A stretch of DNA of 64,000 bases, from NCBI GenBank assembly GCA_031553835.1, contig JAVBKX010000038.1, positions 1 to 64,000 of the forward strand, in the 5' to 3' direction. The stretch comes from JAVBKX01 sp031553835 (GTDB lineage Bacteria > Bacteroidota > Bacteroidia > Bacteroidales > Azobacteroidaceae). Position 1 is the stretch's first letter. Every line of letters begins with the position of its first letter. The position numbers were made by a program, and so were the translations under genes. Below the pieces are notes generated by a model. That model did not search any database, was not told the DNA's origin, and saw only the letters and a program-made list of their open reading frames with translations. Below, piece after piece: positions 17,115-26,106 of this stretch.

Positions 17115-17198
17115 GCCCGGATGGCGGAATTGGTAGACGCGCTAGTTTCAGGGACTAGTGTTCGCAAGGATGTGCAGGTTCGAGTCCTGTTCCGGGTA
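17115..17198 (+). tRNA. tRNA-Leu (anticodon CAG)
   Basis: 84 bases. The acceptor arms GCCCGGA/TCCGGGT pair with a terminal G-U, followed by discriminator A; CCA is not encoded. The D-loop reads AATTGGTAGA. The anticodon stem is CTAGT/ACTAG with loop TTCAGGG, giving anticodon CAG (reads CUG). A long class II variable arm (about GTGTTCGCAAGGATGT) identifies a leucine tRNA. The T-arm is CAGG-TTCGAGT-CCTG. A consensus promoter precedes it and an intrinsic terminator follows. Confidence 0.96.
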
Positions 17199-17201
17199 CA
17201 A

Positions 17202-17237
17202 AAACAGCCTCTTAATCAGACGATTAAGAGGCTGTTT
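17202..17237. terminator. Intrinsic terminator after tRNA-Leu
   Basis: A perfect 16-bp stem, AAACAGCCTCTTAATC (17202-17217) with GATTAAGAGGCTGTTT (17222-17237), closes a 4-base loop and ends in a T-rich tail. It is symmetrical, so it can also end the convergent minus-strand gene that stops at 17257. Confidence 0.85.
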
Positions 17238-17256
17238 GTATTTAGTTTGTCTTGTA

Positions 17257-18165
17257 TTAAATGCTCCTTCCCGACCGACCGTTACTGCTTCGAGTCGAAT
17301 TAGTTCTCCCGTTACTTCTACTTCCTTCGTTATTATCGTTGCTCCGCATTTGCGATGAACGGTTGTTGCTTGGTTCTGATGCTTTACTTCCAACGTTTTG
17401 ATTGGAGGAAGAATTTCGGCTTTGATCAACCGACTGACGGTTTTGGCCGGATTCGGATGATGATCTGGTCGAAGATCGTCCTGCAGATGGAGCCGTTTGA
17501 GCCGGAGTATTGTTGTTTTGCCTCAAATCCCGTTGTTTATTATCTTTTTGAGTATTTCCAGCGTGTTGAGATTTTCTTTCGTGACCCTGGGATTCGGAAT
17601 AATTCCGGTTGCTTTGATTGTCACGGGATTGATTGTTTTTATATTTTTTAGAATATTCTTTAGGTGAATTGTATTGGGCGGAACTGCTGTATTTAGATCC
17701 ACGGTAATCGGGGCGATGATCATACGCATATACGTATGACTTATGCACATGTTTCGGTTGATGATAGTAAACAGGACGTCCATAATAATCATATCGTCCT
17801 TTATAATAGCCGTATGACATCCGGTAGTTGCGAGAAACCCAACCAGCGTTCACCCAATAATATCCGCCACGTACTTTTTCCCAGTATCCGGGAATCCAAT
17901 AAGCGCCCGCATAAGGAGGACGCGCCCAATAGCCTTCTACCCAAACATAAGTGCGGGAAGGGAAATCCCAGGCCCAGTATCCGTCGATCCATACATAATC
18001 GGGCGCGGGAGCCGGATAATAGTGTGTTCCAACATTTAATACGATATTAGGGGCGAGGGGAATTCTTGCATAAATTGAAAAATTAACCTGTACCTGAGCT
18101 GATGTTTCTACGATCCAACCTGTGAGCAAGGATACCAAAAGAAGAGAGAATAATTTTGTTTTCAT
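17257..18165 (-). CDS. YxWxxGYW-repeat secreted protein with low-complexity tail
   Basis: 302 residues from the ATG at 18165 (a signal peptide, MKTKLFSLLLVSLLTGWIVETSAQ). The N-terminal half has at least three copies of an aromatic unit of the form YVWxxGYW (YVWIDGYW, YVWVEGYW, YWIPGYW, then YYWVNAGW), followed by a Tyr/His-rich stretch. From about residue 150 the protein is a long disordered tail of Ser, Asn, Arg and Gln. The aromatic repeats resemble small beta-strand modules in Bacteroidetes and Proteobacteria envelope proteins of unknown function. It is exported; adhesion or matrix binding is only a guess. Confidence 0.75.
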   Translation of the reverse strand: MKTKLFSLLLVSLLTGWIVETSAQVQVNFSIYARIPLAPNIVLNVGTHYYPAPAPDYVWIDGYWAWDFPSRTYVWVEGYWARPPYAGAYWIPGYWEKVRGGYYWVNAGWVSRNYRMSYGYYKGRYDYYGRPVYYHQPKHVHKSYVYAYDHRPDYRGSKYSSSAQYNSPKEYSKKYKNNQSRDNQSNRNYSESQGHERKSQHAGNTQKDNKQRDLRQNNNTPAQTAPSAGRSSTRSSSESGQNRQSVDQSRNSSSNQNVGSKASEPSNNRSSQMRSNDNNEGSRSNGRTNSTRSSNGRSGRSI

Positions 18166-18269
18166 GATCTGAATTGTTAAACTGTTCAACAATTGACTTT
18201 GGTTATATGACTTCGAAAGAATTGAAATGTTTAATGGGTATAAGCTAATAATTGTTAATATTTTTCGGT

Positions 18270-19907
18270 TTAGTTTGTTTTTTCTAATTCTCTTAAACTT
18301 TCCATTTTTTTCTTTTGCAAAAATCCGTAAATGTCTTCCAGGTGCTCGGTTACTTTTTGATTGCCGAATTCATATACTTTTGTTACCAAGCCGTCTAAGA
18401 AATCGCGGTCATGGGAAACCACAATCAGGGTTCCGTCAAAATCCTTCAGAGCATTCTTCAAAATGTCTTTAGTTTTCATGTCTAAATGGTTGGTCGGCTC
18501 GTCGAGAATGAGAAGATTCACCGGTTCCAACAGGAGCTTGATCATTGCCAGGCGTGTACGTTCACCTCCGGAAAGAACTTTTACCTTTTTTTCCGATTCA
18601 TCACGTCCGAACATGAAAGCGCCTAATATATCCCTGATTTTAGTTCTGATATCACCTTTAGCGACATCATCGATGGTCTGGAAAACCGTTAGATTTTCAT
18701 CTAATAAAGAAGCCTGATTTTGTGCAAAATAACCGATTTGAACATTGTGTCCGAGGGTTAATGTACCATCGAAATCAATTTCATTCATGATGCATTTTAC
18801 CAATGTGGACTTTCCTTCCCCGTTTTTTCCGACAAAAGCCAGTTTGTCGCCTCGCTCAATAGTGGCGGTAGCCTGTTTGAAAACGGTATGTTCGCCATAT
18901 TTTTTTGTAACACCTTCGATCATTACCGGATAACTTCCCGAACGGGGCGATGGTGGAAATTTTAGCCTTAAAGCTGAAGTATCTTCTTCGTCAACTTCAA
19001 TAATCTGCAATTTTTCAAGCATCTTTACACGCGACTGCACCTGCAACGTTTTAGAATAAGTTCCTTTAAAACGTTCGATAAATTCAGTGGTTTCGGCAAT
19101 CATCTTTTGCTGATCATCGAACGCTTTTTGTTGCTGTTCCCGGCGTTCTTTCCTTAATTCTAAGTATTTAGAATAATTGACTTTGTAATCGTAAATCCGT
19201 CCCATGGTTACTTCAATAGTACGGGTCGTTATATTATCGACAAAGGCCCGGTCGTGAGAAATGACCATGACCGCTTTTCCATTGTTGATAAGAAAATCTT
19301 CCAACCATTGAATCGATTCGATATCTAAATGATTGGTTGGTTCGTCAAGTAAAAGGACATCCGGATTTTTTAATAACAATTTCGCCAATTCGATACGCAT
19401 TCTCCAACCTCCGCTAAAATCACTCGTTTGACGATTGAAATCATCCCGCTTGAAGCCTAATCCGAGTAATGTTTTCTCTACATCGGCTTCGTAATTTGTG
19501 GCATCGATAGCATAAAATTTTTCACTCAAAGTCGATACTTTCTCAATTAATTCGTAGTAACTTTCCGAATCATAGTCGGTTCTTTCAGACAGTTCTGTAT
19601 TCAGCCGCTCAATTTCTTTTTCCATTTCAAATAAATGAGAAAAAGCTTGTGACGTTTCTTCAAAAACCGTTCGTCCGTCTTCAGTCATTAAATGTTGTGG
19701 TAAGTAAGCGATGATGGCGTCTTTAGGAGCGGAGATTTTTCCGCGAGAGGGTTCCCTTACGCCGGCTAATATTTTGAGTAAAGTGGACTTTCCTGCTCCG
19801 TTTTTGCCCATAAGGGCGATCCTGTCTTTTTCATTAATTACAAATGAAACATCCGAGAAAAGTGTTGTGCCGCTAAATTCAACTGTTAATCCGTCTGCTG
19901 AAATCAT
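18270..19907 (-). CDS. ABC-F family ATPase
   Basis: 545 residues with two ATP-binding cassettes and no membrane segments, as in ribosome-associated ABC-F factors (EttA, YbiT, Uup group). Cassette 1: Walker A GKNGAGKST, signature DFSGGWRMRIELAKLLL, Walker B DVLLLDEPTNHLD. A charged helical linker follows (YLELRKERREQQQKAFDDQQ). Cassette 2: Walker A GKNGEGKST, signature VLSGGERTRLAMIKLLL, Walker B NLLILDEPTNHLD. The F-type DEPTNHLD in both cassettes is diagnostic. It probably acts on stalled or initiating ribosomes. The exact subfamily (YbiT-like suspected) needs a tree. Confidence 0.93.
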   Translation of the reverse strand: MISADGLTVEFSGTTLFSDVSFVINEKDRIALMGKNGAGKSTLLKILAGVREPSRGKISAPKDAIIAYLPQHLMTEDGRTVFEETSQAFSHLFEMEKEIERLNTELSERTDYDSESYYELIEKVSTLSEKFYAIDATNYEADVEKTLLGLGFKRDDFNRQTSDFSGGWRMRIELAKLLLKNPDVLLLDEPTNHLDIESIQWLEDFLINNGKAVMVISHDRAFVDNITTRTIEVTMGRIYDYKVNYSKYLELRKERREQQQKAFDDQQKMIAETTEFIERFKGTYSKTLQVQSRVKMLEKLQIIEVDEEDTSALRLKFPPSPRSGSYPVMIEGVTKKYGEHTVFKQATATIERGDKLAFVGKNGEGKSTLVKCIMNEIDFDGTLTLGHNVQIGYFAQNQASLLDENLTVFQTIDDVAKGDIRTKIRDILGAFMFGRDESEKKVKVLSGGERTRLAMIKLLLEPVNLLILDEPTNHLDMKTKDILKNALKDFDGTLIVVSHDRDFLDGLVTKVYEFGNQKVTEHLEDIYGFLQKKKMESLRELEKTN

Positions 19908-19969
19908 TTTCTATTCTTCCTTTTTCCTGCGTTATTATCAAATGATGAGCCTTGTTTTTTTTGGAGCTG

Positions 19970-19977
19970 CAAAGGTA
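19970..19977 (-). promoter_or_regulatory. -7 element of the ABC-F gene
   Basis: TACCTTTG on the minus strand, 62 bases before the ABC-F start, matches TAnnTTTG. An ATTG (19997-20000) at 19 bases is a partial -33 box. It lies just past the tRNA-Asn terminator. Confidence 0.55.
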
Positions 19978-20009
19978 GAGGGAAAATTTGAAAAGACAAT
20001 AGCAAAATA

Positions 20010-20041
20010 AAAACAGCCGCAATGGTGACTGCGGCTGTTTT
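20010..20041 (-). terminator. Intrinsic terminator after tRNA-Asn
   Basis: Arms AAAACAGCCGCA (20010-20021) and TGCGGCTGTTTT (20030-20041) form a 12-bp stem with an 8-base loop, ending in a T-run in the minus direction 8 bases after the tRNA-Asn 3' end. Confidence 0.85.
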
Positions 20042-20048
20042 TATTTTG

Positions 20049-20122
20049 CTCTCCCTCTTGGACTTGAACCAAGGACCCTCTGATTAACAGTCAGATGCTC
20101 TAACCGACTGAGCTAAGGAAGA
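20049..20122 (-). tRNA. tRNA-Asn (anticodon GTT)
   Basis: 74 bases on the minus strand. The acceptor arms TCTTCCT/AGGGAGA pair with one G-U, discriminator G. The D-arm is GCTC-AGTCGGTTA-GAGC, and the anticodon loop CTGTTAA gives GTT for asparagine. The T-arm is CTTGG-TTCAAGT-CCAAG. CCA is not encoded. An intrinsic terminator follows. Confidence 0.96.
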
Positions 20123-20194
20123 ATATAGTTTTAACAAAAAATAAAAAAGTGAGAATTAAAAAAATAAATCCATTCCTTTTTTACTTTTGCGGTG

Positions 20195-20202
20195 CAAAGG
20201 TA
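20195..20202 (-). promoter_or_regulatory. -7 element of tRNA-Asn
   Basis: TACCTTTG on the minus strand fits the -7 consensus, but it is about 70 bases upstream of the mature tRNA 5' end, so a 5' leader would have to be removed. The -33 box is not clear. Confidence 0.5.
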
Positions 20203-20256
20203 AAGGAAAATAACCAAACAACCAAGCAAAATCCTTTTATTTTTCATTCAAATGAC

Positions 20257-20288
20257 TTTGATAATTAAAATAATTACGATTACCTTTG
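20257..20288 (+). promoter_or_regulatory. Promoter of tig
   Basis: The -33 TTTG (20257-20260) and -7 TACCTTTG (20281-20288) are separated by 20 bases. The tig ATG lies 65 bases downstream. The rest of 19908-20353 holds tRNA-Asn, its terminator and its -7 box. Confidence 0.75.
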
Positions 20289-20353
20289 TGCTCCTTTTAG
20301 GGAATGGCAAAATTGGATAAGTCTTAACAAATCAATCAAATAGAATAACGTAG

Positions 20354-21724
20354 ATGAATATTGAACTAAAAAACATTGATCCTGTCAATGCAATTGTGAA
20401 AATTGGCATTGAGAAAAATGATTATGCCGAACAAGTGGAAAAATCATTGAAAGATATTCGGCAGAAGGCAAGTATCCCGGGATTTCGCAAAGGAATGGTT
20501 CCAATGGGATTAGTGAAAAAAATGTATGGTAAATCGGCGGAAGTGGAAGAAATCAACAAATTGGTTTCGTCCCAATTATATAACTATATCAAAGAAAAGG
20601 AACTGAATATACTTGGCGAACCGTTGCCTAATGAAACGGAACAACCGGAAATTAATTTTGATACTCAGGAAAATTTCACCTTTTGTTTTGATTTGGGGCT
20701 TGCCCCCGAGATGTCGGTTAAACTGACCAAAAAAGATAAATTACCTTATTATACTATCGCTGTTTCTGAAGAGACAATTGATCAACAAATTACCAGTTTT
20801 CGTGCCAACTATGGCAGCTATTCGCAATCAGAAGAAGTGGAAGGAAAAGATATGGTGAAGGGGTTATTGACAGAATTAAACGAAGAGGGCGCGGTAAAAG
20901 AGCAAGGAATTTGCCATGACAGTGCTGTTTTGATGCCATTTTACATGAAAAGCGAAGCCGAAAAAGCTCAATTCATGGGAGCGAAAAAAGGAGCAGTACT
21001 TACTTTTAATCCTTATGCGGCTTATGAAGGCAACGCAGCCGAATTAGCTTCTTTTTTGAAAATTACGAAAGAAGAGATCGAAAATCACAAAGGAAATTTT
21101 ACTCTTGAAATTCAGGAAATTACCCGTTATGCTGAAGCGGAATTAAATACAGAACTGTTTGATAAAATTTTTGAACCGGGTACTGTAACTACAGAGAAAG
21201 AATTTCGCACTAAAGTAAAAGAAATGATTGGCGCTCAATATGCTCCCGATAGTGACTATAAATTTTTGTTGGATGCAAAACAATTTTTGGAAAAGAAAAC
21301 CGGTGATGTTCAGTTCCCGGATGCTTTTTTGAAACGTTGGATGCTTGCTTCCAATAAAGACAGAACTGCCGAGTCGATAGAAGAGGATTATCCTCTAATT
21401 ATTGCCGACCTGAAATTTCACCTCGTTAAAGAAAACGTAGCAAAAGAAAATAACTTTCAGATTGACGACAATGAAATAGTAGAATCTGCCAAAAAGGCAG
21501 TGCGTGCGCAGTTTGCTCAATACGGGATGGCCAATGTTCCTGCTGATTTATTGGAAGAATATGCAAAGAACATGCTCAAACAGGAAAAATCGGTACGCAG
21601 CCTGTTTGACAGGGTAATGGAAGACAAACTGATTCATTGGATCAAAGAAAACGTTACGCTTGATTCAAAGGAAGTGACTGTGGATGAATTCCGTAAGTTT
21701 TTTGAAACACCAGAGAATGTGTAA
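20354..21724 (+). CDS. tig: Trigger factor chaperone
   Basis: 456 residues. The N-terminal ribosome-binding domain carries the signature IPGFRKGMVPMGLVKKMYG (GFRKG motif, about residues 42-46). The middle PPIase (FKBP-like) domain is divergent, and the C-terminal chaperone arms include an AQYGMANVPADLLEEYAKNMLK segment. It binds nascent chains at the ribosome exit tunnel. It leads the tig-clpP-clpX-recQ series, a chaperone/protease grouping shared with many bacteria. Confidence 0.92.
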   Translation: MNIELKNIDPVNAIVKIGIEKNDYAEQVEKSLKDIRQKASIPGFRKGMVPMGLVKKMYGKSAEVEEINKLVSSQLYNYIKEKELNILGEPLPNETEQPEINFDTQENFTFCFDLGLAPEMSVKLTKKDKLPYYTIAVSEETIDQQITSFRANYGSYSQSEEVEGKDMVKGLLTELNEEGAVKEQGICHDSAVLMPFYMKSEAEKAQFMGAKKGAVLTFNPYAAYEGNAAELASFLKITKEEIENHKGNFTLEIQEITRYAEAELNTELFDKIFEPGTVTTEKEFRTKVKEMIGAQYAPDSDYKFLLDAKQFLEKKTGDVQFPDAFLKRWMLASNKDRTAESIEEDYPLIIADLKFHLVKENVAKENNFQIDDNEIVESAKKAVRAQFAQYGMANVPADLLEEYAKNMLKQEKSVRSLFDRVMEDKLIHWIKENVTLDSKEVTVDEFRKFFETPENV

Positions 21725-21788
21725 GCAAAAATAATTGCATGGTTTTTGTAACGAACCCTGTAAATATTATCAAAAAAATGATCTCGTT

Positions 21789-22469
21789 ATGAATGAATTT
21801 AAAAGTTTTGCAACCAAACATTTGGGTCTGAACAGCTTAGCGCTGGATCAGTACATCAGATCTCATAATATTACCGCTCAAGGCGGATATTTGAACCCTT
21901 ATATTTTGGAAGAACGTCAATTAAACGTTACGCAGTTGGATGTATTTTCCCGGTTGATGATGGACCGCATTATTTTTTTAGGGACACAAATCGATGATTA
22001 TACAGCTAATACCATCCAGGCACAATTGTTATATTTGGACACGGCAGATCCGGGTAAAGACATCTCCATTTATATCAACTCTCCGGGAGGCTCTGTGTAT
22101 GCAGGTTATGGCATTTATGATACGATGCAATTGATTTCGAGTAATGTAGCTACCATTTGTACCGGTATGGCCGCTTCGATGGCTGCAGTATTGCTGGCAG
22201 CAGGAACCAAAGGCAAACGTTCTGCATTGAAACATTCTCGCGTGATGATTCACCAACCATTAGGTGGCGCTCAGGGGCAGGCTTCGGATATCGAAATTAC
22301 AGCTCGTGAAATATTGAAAGTAAAACAAGAAATATACACTATTTTGTCGGATCATACCGGGCAACCTTATGAAAAAGTGGTGGCAGACGGCGACCGTGAT
22401 TTTTGGATGAATGCAAGTGAAGCCAAAGAATATGGGATGGTAGATGAAATCTTGACTAAAAGATTGTAA
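21789..22469 (+). CDS. clpP: ATP-dependent Clp protease proteolytic subunit
   Basis: 226 residues from the ATG at 21789; an in-frame start at 21735 adds 18 atypical residues (MHGFCNEPCKYYQ) and is disfavoured. Serine protease with S130 in GMAASMAAV, H155 in RVMIHQPLGG and a downstream Asp in the DRDFWM region. DISIYINSPGGSVYAGYGIYDTM is the family signature. It forms a tetradecameric barrel fed by ClpX, whose gene begins 3 bases after its stop. The N-terminal extension is somewhat longer than the E. coli mature form. Confidence 0.95.
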   Translation: MNEFKSFATKHLGLNSLALDQYIRSHNITAQGGYLNPYILEERQLNVTQLDVFSRLMMDRIIFLGTQIDDYTANTIQAQLLYLDTADPGKDISIYINSPGGSVYAGYGIYDTMQLISSNVATICTGMAASMAAVLLAAGTKGKRSALKHSRVMIHQPLGGAQGQASDIEITAREILKVKQEIYTILSDHTGQPYEKVVADGDRDFWMNASEAKEYGMVDEILTKRL

Positions 22470-22472
22470 AAA

Positions 22473-23711
22473 ATGGCAAAACAGGCGAATGATGTTTGCA
22501 GTTTTTGTGGAAGAAAGAGTAAAGAAATAGGTTTTCTTATTTCCGGCTTAAATGCTGAAATCTGTAATGAATGTGCAGAGCAGGCTTATCGCATTGTGCA
22601 GGAATCCGCATTGGCAACGAAGAAAAAACATACTTTCAATATTCAGAAAAATGAACTTCCGAAACCATTAGAAATCAAAGCATTTCTTGATCAATATGTG
22701 ATCGGACAGGATGACGCAAAACGTTACCTGTCCGTTTCTGTTTATAATCACTATAAACGTCTGATACAGGAAATCAATACAGACGATGTGGAAATCGAAA
22801 AATCCAATATAATTATGGTCGGATCAACCGGTACCGGAAAAACTTTATTGGCCAAAACGATTGCCCGTTTACTGAAAGTTCCTTTTACAATTGTTGATGC
22901 TACCGTGTTGACCGAAGCCGGTTATGTAGGGGAAGATATCGAAAGTATTTTGACCCGTTTGTTGCAAGTGGCCGACTATAATGTTGAAGCAGCACAACGA
23001 GGCATTGTATTTATTGACGAAATCGATAAAATAGCTCGCAAAGGAGATAACCCTTCTATCACCCGGGATGTGAGCGGGGAAGGGGTGCAACAGGGATTGT
23101 TGAAGCTGTTGGAAGGCTCGGTGGTAAACGTTCCGCCTCAAGGTGGACGGAAGCATCCCGACCAAAAAATGATTGCTGTTGATACCAAAAATATTTTGTT
23201 TATCTGCGGCGGCGCTTTTGATGGCATAGAGAAGAAAATAGCTCAACGATTGAATACACAGGTGGTTGGCTATGCTTCATTAAATAAACAGCAATACATT
23301 GATAAAGATCACTTGTTGAGTTACATCGCTCCTCAGGATTTGAAATCGTTCGGACTGATTCCCGAAATCATCGGACGATTGCCCATCCTCACTTATCTTA
23401 ATCCATTAGACAGGATGGCTTTGAGGAATATATTAACCGAACCGAAAAATTCCATTATAAAACAATATGTCAAAATATTTGAAATGGATGGAATTGCCCT
23501 GACGTTTGATGAAGACGTGTATGAATATATCGTAGATAAAGCAATTGAATACAAATTGGGAGCCAGAGGATTACGCTCAATTTCCGAAGATATTATGATA
23601 GATGCGATGTTTCATTTTCCGTCAACAGAAGAGCGTGTACTGCATATCACGTTGGATTACGCTCAGGAGAAAGTTGAAAAAAGTGAGATCAAACGACGCA
23701 CCGTTGCCTGA
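22473..23711 (+). CDS. clpX: ClpX unfoldase subunit of Clp protease
   Basis: 412 residues. The N-terminal C4 zinc-binding domain has C9, C12, C31 and C34. The AAA+ module has Walker A GSTGTGKT (117-124), Walker B IVFIDEIDKIARK, and the pore/arginine segments RDVSGEGVQQGLLKLLEG. The C-terminal sensor-2 region is LGARGLRSISEDIM. It unfolds tagged proteins and threads them into ClpP. No strong terminator follows; a weak AAAAGT/ACTTTT stem lies near 23785-23805. Confidence 0.96.
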   Translation: MAKQANDVCSFCGRKSKEIGFLISGLNAEICNECAEQAYRIVQESALATKKKHTFNIQKNELPKPLEIKAFLDQYVIGQDDAKRYLSVSVYNHYKRLIQEINTDDVEIEKSNIIMVGSTGTGKTLLAKTIARLLKVPFTIVDATVLTEAGYVGEDIESILTRLLQVADYNVEAAQRGIVFIDEIDKIARKGDNPSITRDVSGEGVQQGLLKLLEGSVVNVPPQGGRKHPDQKMIAVDTKNILFICGGAFDGIEKKIAQRLNTQVVGYASLNKQQYIDKDHLLSYIAPQDLKSFGLIPEIIGRLPILTYLNPLDRMALRNILTEPKNSIIKQYVKIFEMDGIALTFDEDVYEYIVDKAIEYKLGARGLRSISEDIMIDAMFHFPSTEERVLHITLDYAQEKVEKSEIKRRTVA

Positions 23712-23753
23712 AAATTAATTTCCCGAAATATTGTTTTTTAAAATTCTATATTA

Positions 23754-23761
23754 TACTTTTG
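23754..23761 (+). promoter_or_regulatory. -7 element upstream of recQ
   Basis: TACTTTTG fits TAnnTTTG, with an ATTG/TTG at about 23730-23733 as a partial -33 box 20 bases upstream. The leader to recQ would be about 100 bases, so the assignment is tentative. Confidence 0.4.
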
Positions 23762-23867
23762 TTATAAACTAAGAACTATAAGTGAAAAGTGTAAAAACTT
23801 TTTTCAGTATTATTATTTTGAATTTTAGTTGTTAGTTACTCGTTTTTAGTTTGAATGACAATAACGT

Positions 23868-26054
23868 ATGACGAATCAAAATTTTTTGATAAGTGCACTA
23901 AAAAAACATTTTGGATTTGATTCCTTCAAAGGGAATCAGGAAATTGTTATCCGGAATGTTTTGGCTGGGAAAGATACATTTGTACTCATGCCCACGGGAG
24001 GAGGTAAATCACTTTGCTATCAACTGCCCTCATTACTTATGGAGGGCACCGCTATAGTGATTTCGCCCTTGATCGCTTTGATGAAAAATCAGGTAGATGC
24101 GATGCGTAATTTTAGTGAAGACAATGGTGTCGCTCACTTTATTAATTCTTCGCTGAACCGCGCGGCTATTGATAATGTCAAAGATGATATTTTGCACGGA
24201 AAGACCAAATTATTATATGTTGCGCCCGAATCTTTGACCAAGGATGAAAATATCGAATTCCTTCGTCAGGTAAAAGTTTCTTTTTATGCCGTAGATGAAG
24301 CGCACTGCATCTCGGAATGGGGGCATGATTTTCGCCCCGAATATCGTAGAATACGTCCTATCATTAATGAAATATCCAAAAAGCCGGTGATTGCTCTGAC
24401 AGCTACAGCTACGCCAAAAGTACAACATGATATTCAGAAAAACTTAGGCATGATGAATGCAGCTGTGTTTAAGTCTTCTTTTAACCGGCATAATTTATAT
24501 TACGAAGTCCGTCAAAAGACCAATGATATCGATAGGGATATCGTAAAATTTATCCGTTCACAAGCCGGAAAATCAGGCATAGTCTATTGCCTTTCCCGTA
24601 AAAAAGTGGAAGATTTTGCCGAAATCCTGAAAGCAAACGGAATTAGCGCCAGGGCTTATCATGCCGGAATGGATTCGCAGGCACGCACTTCCAATCAGGA
24701 TGCGTTTCTGATGGAAGAAGTGGATGTGATTGTGGCCACCATTGCCTTTGGAATGGGAATTGACAAACCGGATGTGCGCTATGTGATCCATTATGATATT
24801 CCGAAAAGTTTGGAGGGGTACTACCAGGAAACCGGAAGGGCAGGACGTGATGGAGGAGAAGGAAAATGTGTAGTTTTTTATGTAAATAAAGATCTTCAGA
24901 AGTTAGAAAAATTTATGCAAGGCAAACCGATCTCCGAACAGGAAATCGGAAAACAATTGCTGGAAGAAACCCGTTCGTATGCAGAATCTTCTGTATGCAG
25001 GCGGAAAATATTGTTACATTATTTCGGGGAAAAGTATGGAGAGGAGAATTGTGGGAATTGTGATAATTGTTTAAATCCAAAAAAACAAGTGGAAGCGAAA
25101 GAACTGTTAATAACCGTATTAGAAACTGTTGCGGCATTAAAAGACAAATTTAAAACCGACCATGTGATTAATATTCTGTTGGGCAAAGAAACATCAGAAA
25201 TTTTGTCGTACGAACACCAGGAACTGGAAATGTTTGGAACAGGTACGCATGAAGACGAGAAAACATGGAATACGGTCATCAGGCAGGCTATGATTGCCGG
25301 CTATTTGGGAAAAGATATTGAAAATTATGGACTGTTAAAATTAACTCCTGCAGGAAAAAAATACCTGGAACATCCGACGTCGTTCATGATTACCAAAGAT
25401 AATGAATTCGAAGACGACGAAAATCCGGAAGAAGCTCCTGTAAGGGGAGGCGCCACTTCAGCTGTAGATCCGGTGCTTTATTCCATTATGAAAGATTTAA
25501 GGAAAAAATTGTCTAAAAAATTAGATGTGCCTCCTTATGTCATTTTTCAGGACCCGTCGCTCGAAGCCATGGCTACGACTTATCCGATTACCATCGAAGA
25601 ACTTCAGAATATACCCGGAGTCGGAGCCGGGAAAGCGAAACGATACGGACAACAATTTGTTGAAGTTATAAAACGTCATGTTGAAGAAAATGAAATAGAA
25701 CGTCCGGAAGATTTGAGGGTGCGTACTGTGGCCAACAAATCCAAAATGAAGGTGTTTATAGTGCAAAGCATTGATCGCAAGGTTGCCTTAGACGATATAG
25801 CCGTGACCAAGGGATTGGAGTTTTCAGAATTATTAGATGAGTTGGAAGCGATAGTATATTCCGGCACAAAAATCAATATCGATTATTTTCTCAATGAAGT
25901 GATGGACGAAGACCATGTCGAAGACATTTATCTTTATTTCAAAGAATCAGAAACCGATGATCTGGAAGAAGCGATAAAAGAGCTTGGTAACTCATACACC
26001 GAAGAAGAAATTCGATTGGTCAGGATTAAATTTATTTCAGAAATGGCGAATTAA
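23868..26054 (+). CDS. recQ: RecQ-family ATP-dependent DNA helicase
   Basis: 728 residues. Helicase domain: MPTGGGKS (41-48), DEAH box D143-H146 followed by CISEWGHDFRPEYRR, ALTATATPKVQ, and motifs V-VI in ATIAFGMGIDKPDVRYVIHYDIP and YYQETGRAGRDG. The RQC zinc site is in CRRKILLHYFGE through CGNCDNC. An HRDC domain (about 480-570) has TTYPITIEELQNIPGVGAGKAKRYG, and an acidic helical tail follows. It unwinds DNA 3'-5' in recombination and fork repair. It follows clpX by 156 bases on the same strand and probably has its own promoter. Confidence 0.95.
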   Translation: MTNQNFLISALKKHFGFDSFKGNQEIVIRNVLAGKDTFVLMPTGGGKSLCYQLPSLLMEGTAIVISPLIALMKNQVDAMRNFSEDNGVAHFINSSLNRAAIDNVKDDILHGKTKLLYVAPESLTKDENIEFLRQVKVSFYAVDEAHCISEWGHDFRPEYRRIRPIINEISKKPVIALTATATPKVQHDIQKNLGMMNAAVFKSSFNRHNLYYEVRQKTNDIDRDIVKFIRSQAGKSGIVYCLSRKKVEDFAEILKANGISARAYHAGMDSQARTSNQDAFLMEEVDVIVATIAFGMGIDKPDVRYVIHYDIPKSLEGYYQETGRAGRDGGEGKCVVFYVNKDLQKLEKFMQGKPISEQEIGKQLLEETRSYAESSVCRRKILLHYFGEKYGEENCGNCDNCLNPKKQVEAKELLITVLETVAALKDKFKTDHVINILLGKETSEILSYEHQELEMFGTGTHEDEKTWNTVIRQAMIAGYLGKDIENYGLLKLTPAGKKYLEHPTSFMITKDNEFEDDENPEEAPVRGGATSAVDPVLYSIMKDLRKKLSKKLDVPPYVIFQDPSLEAMATTYPITIEELQNIPGVGAGKAKRYGQQFVEVIKRHVEENEIERPEDLRVRTVANKSKMKVFIVQSIDRKVALDDIAVTKGLEFSELLDELEAIVYSGTKINIDYFLNEVMDEDHVEDIYLYFKESETDDLEEAIKELGNSYTEEEIRLVRIKFISEMAN

Positions 26055-26070
26055 ATCGGGAAAAAATAAT

Positions 26071-26078
26071 TACATTTG
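26071..26078 (+). promoter_or_regulatory. -7 element of guaB
   Basis: TACATTTG, 28 bases before the guaB ATG and 16 bases after the recQ stop. No good -33 TTTG is visible; the position would fall at the recQ stop codon. Confidence 0.55.
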
Positions 26079-26106
26079 CTCGCAATAAATTCTAAAACCT
26101 CCTGTT

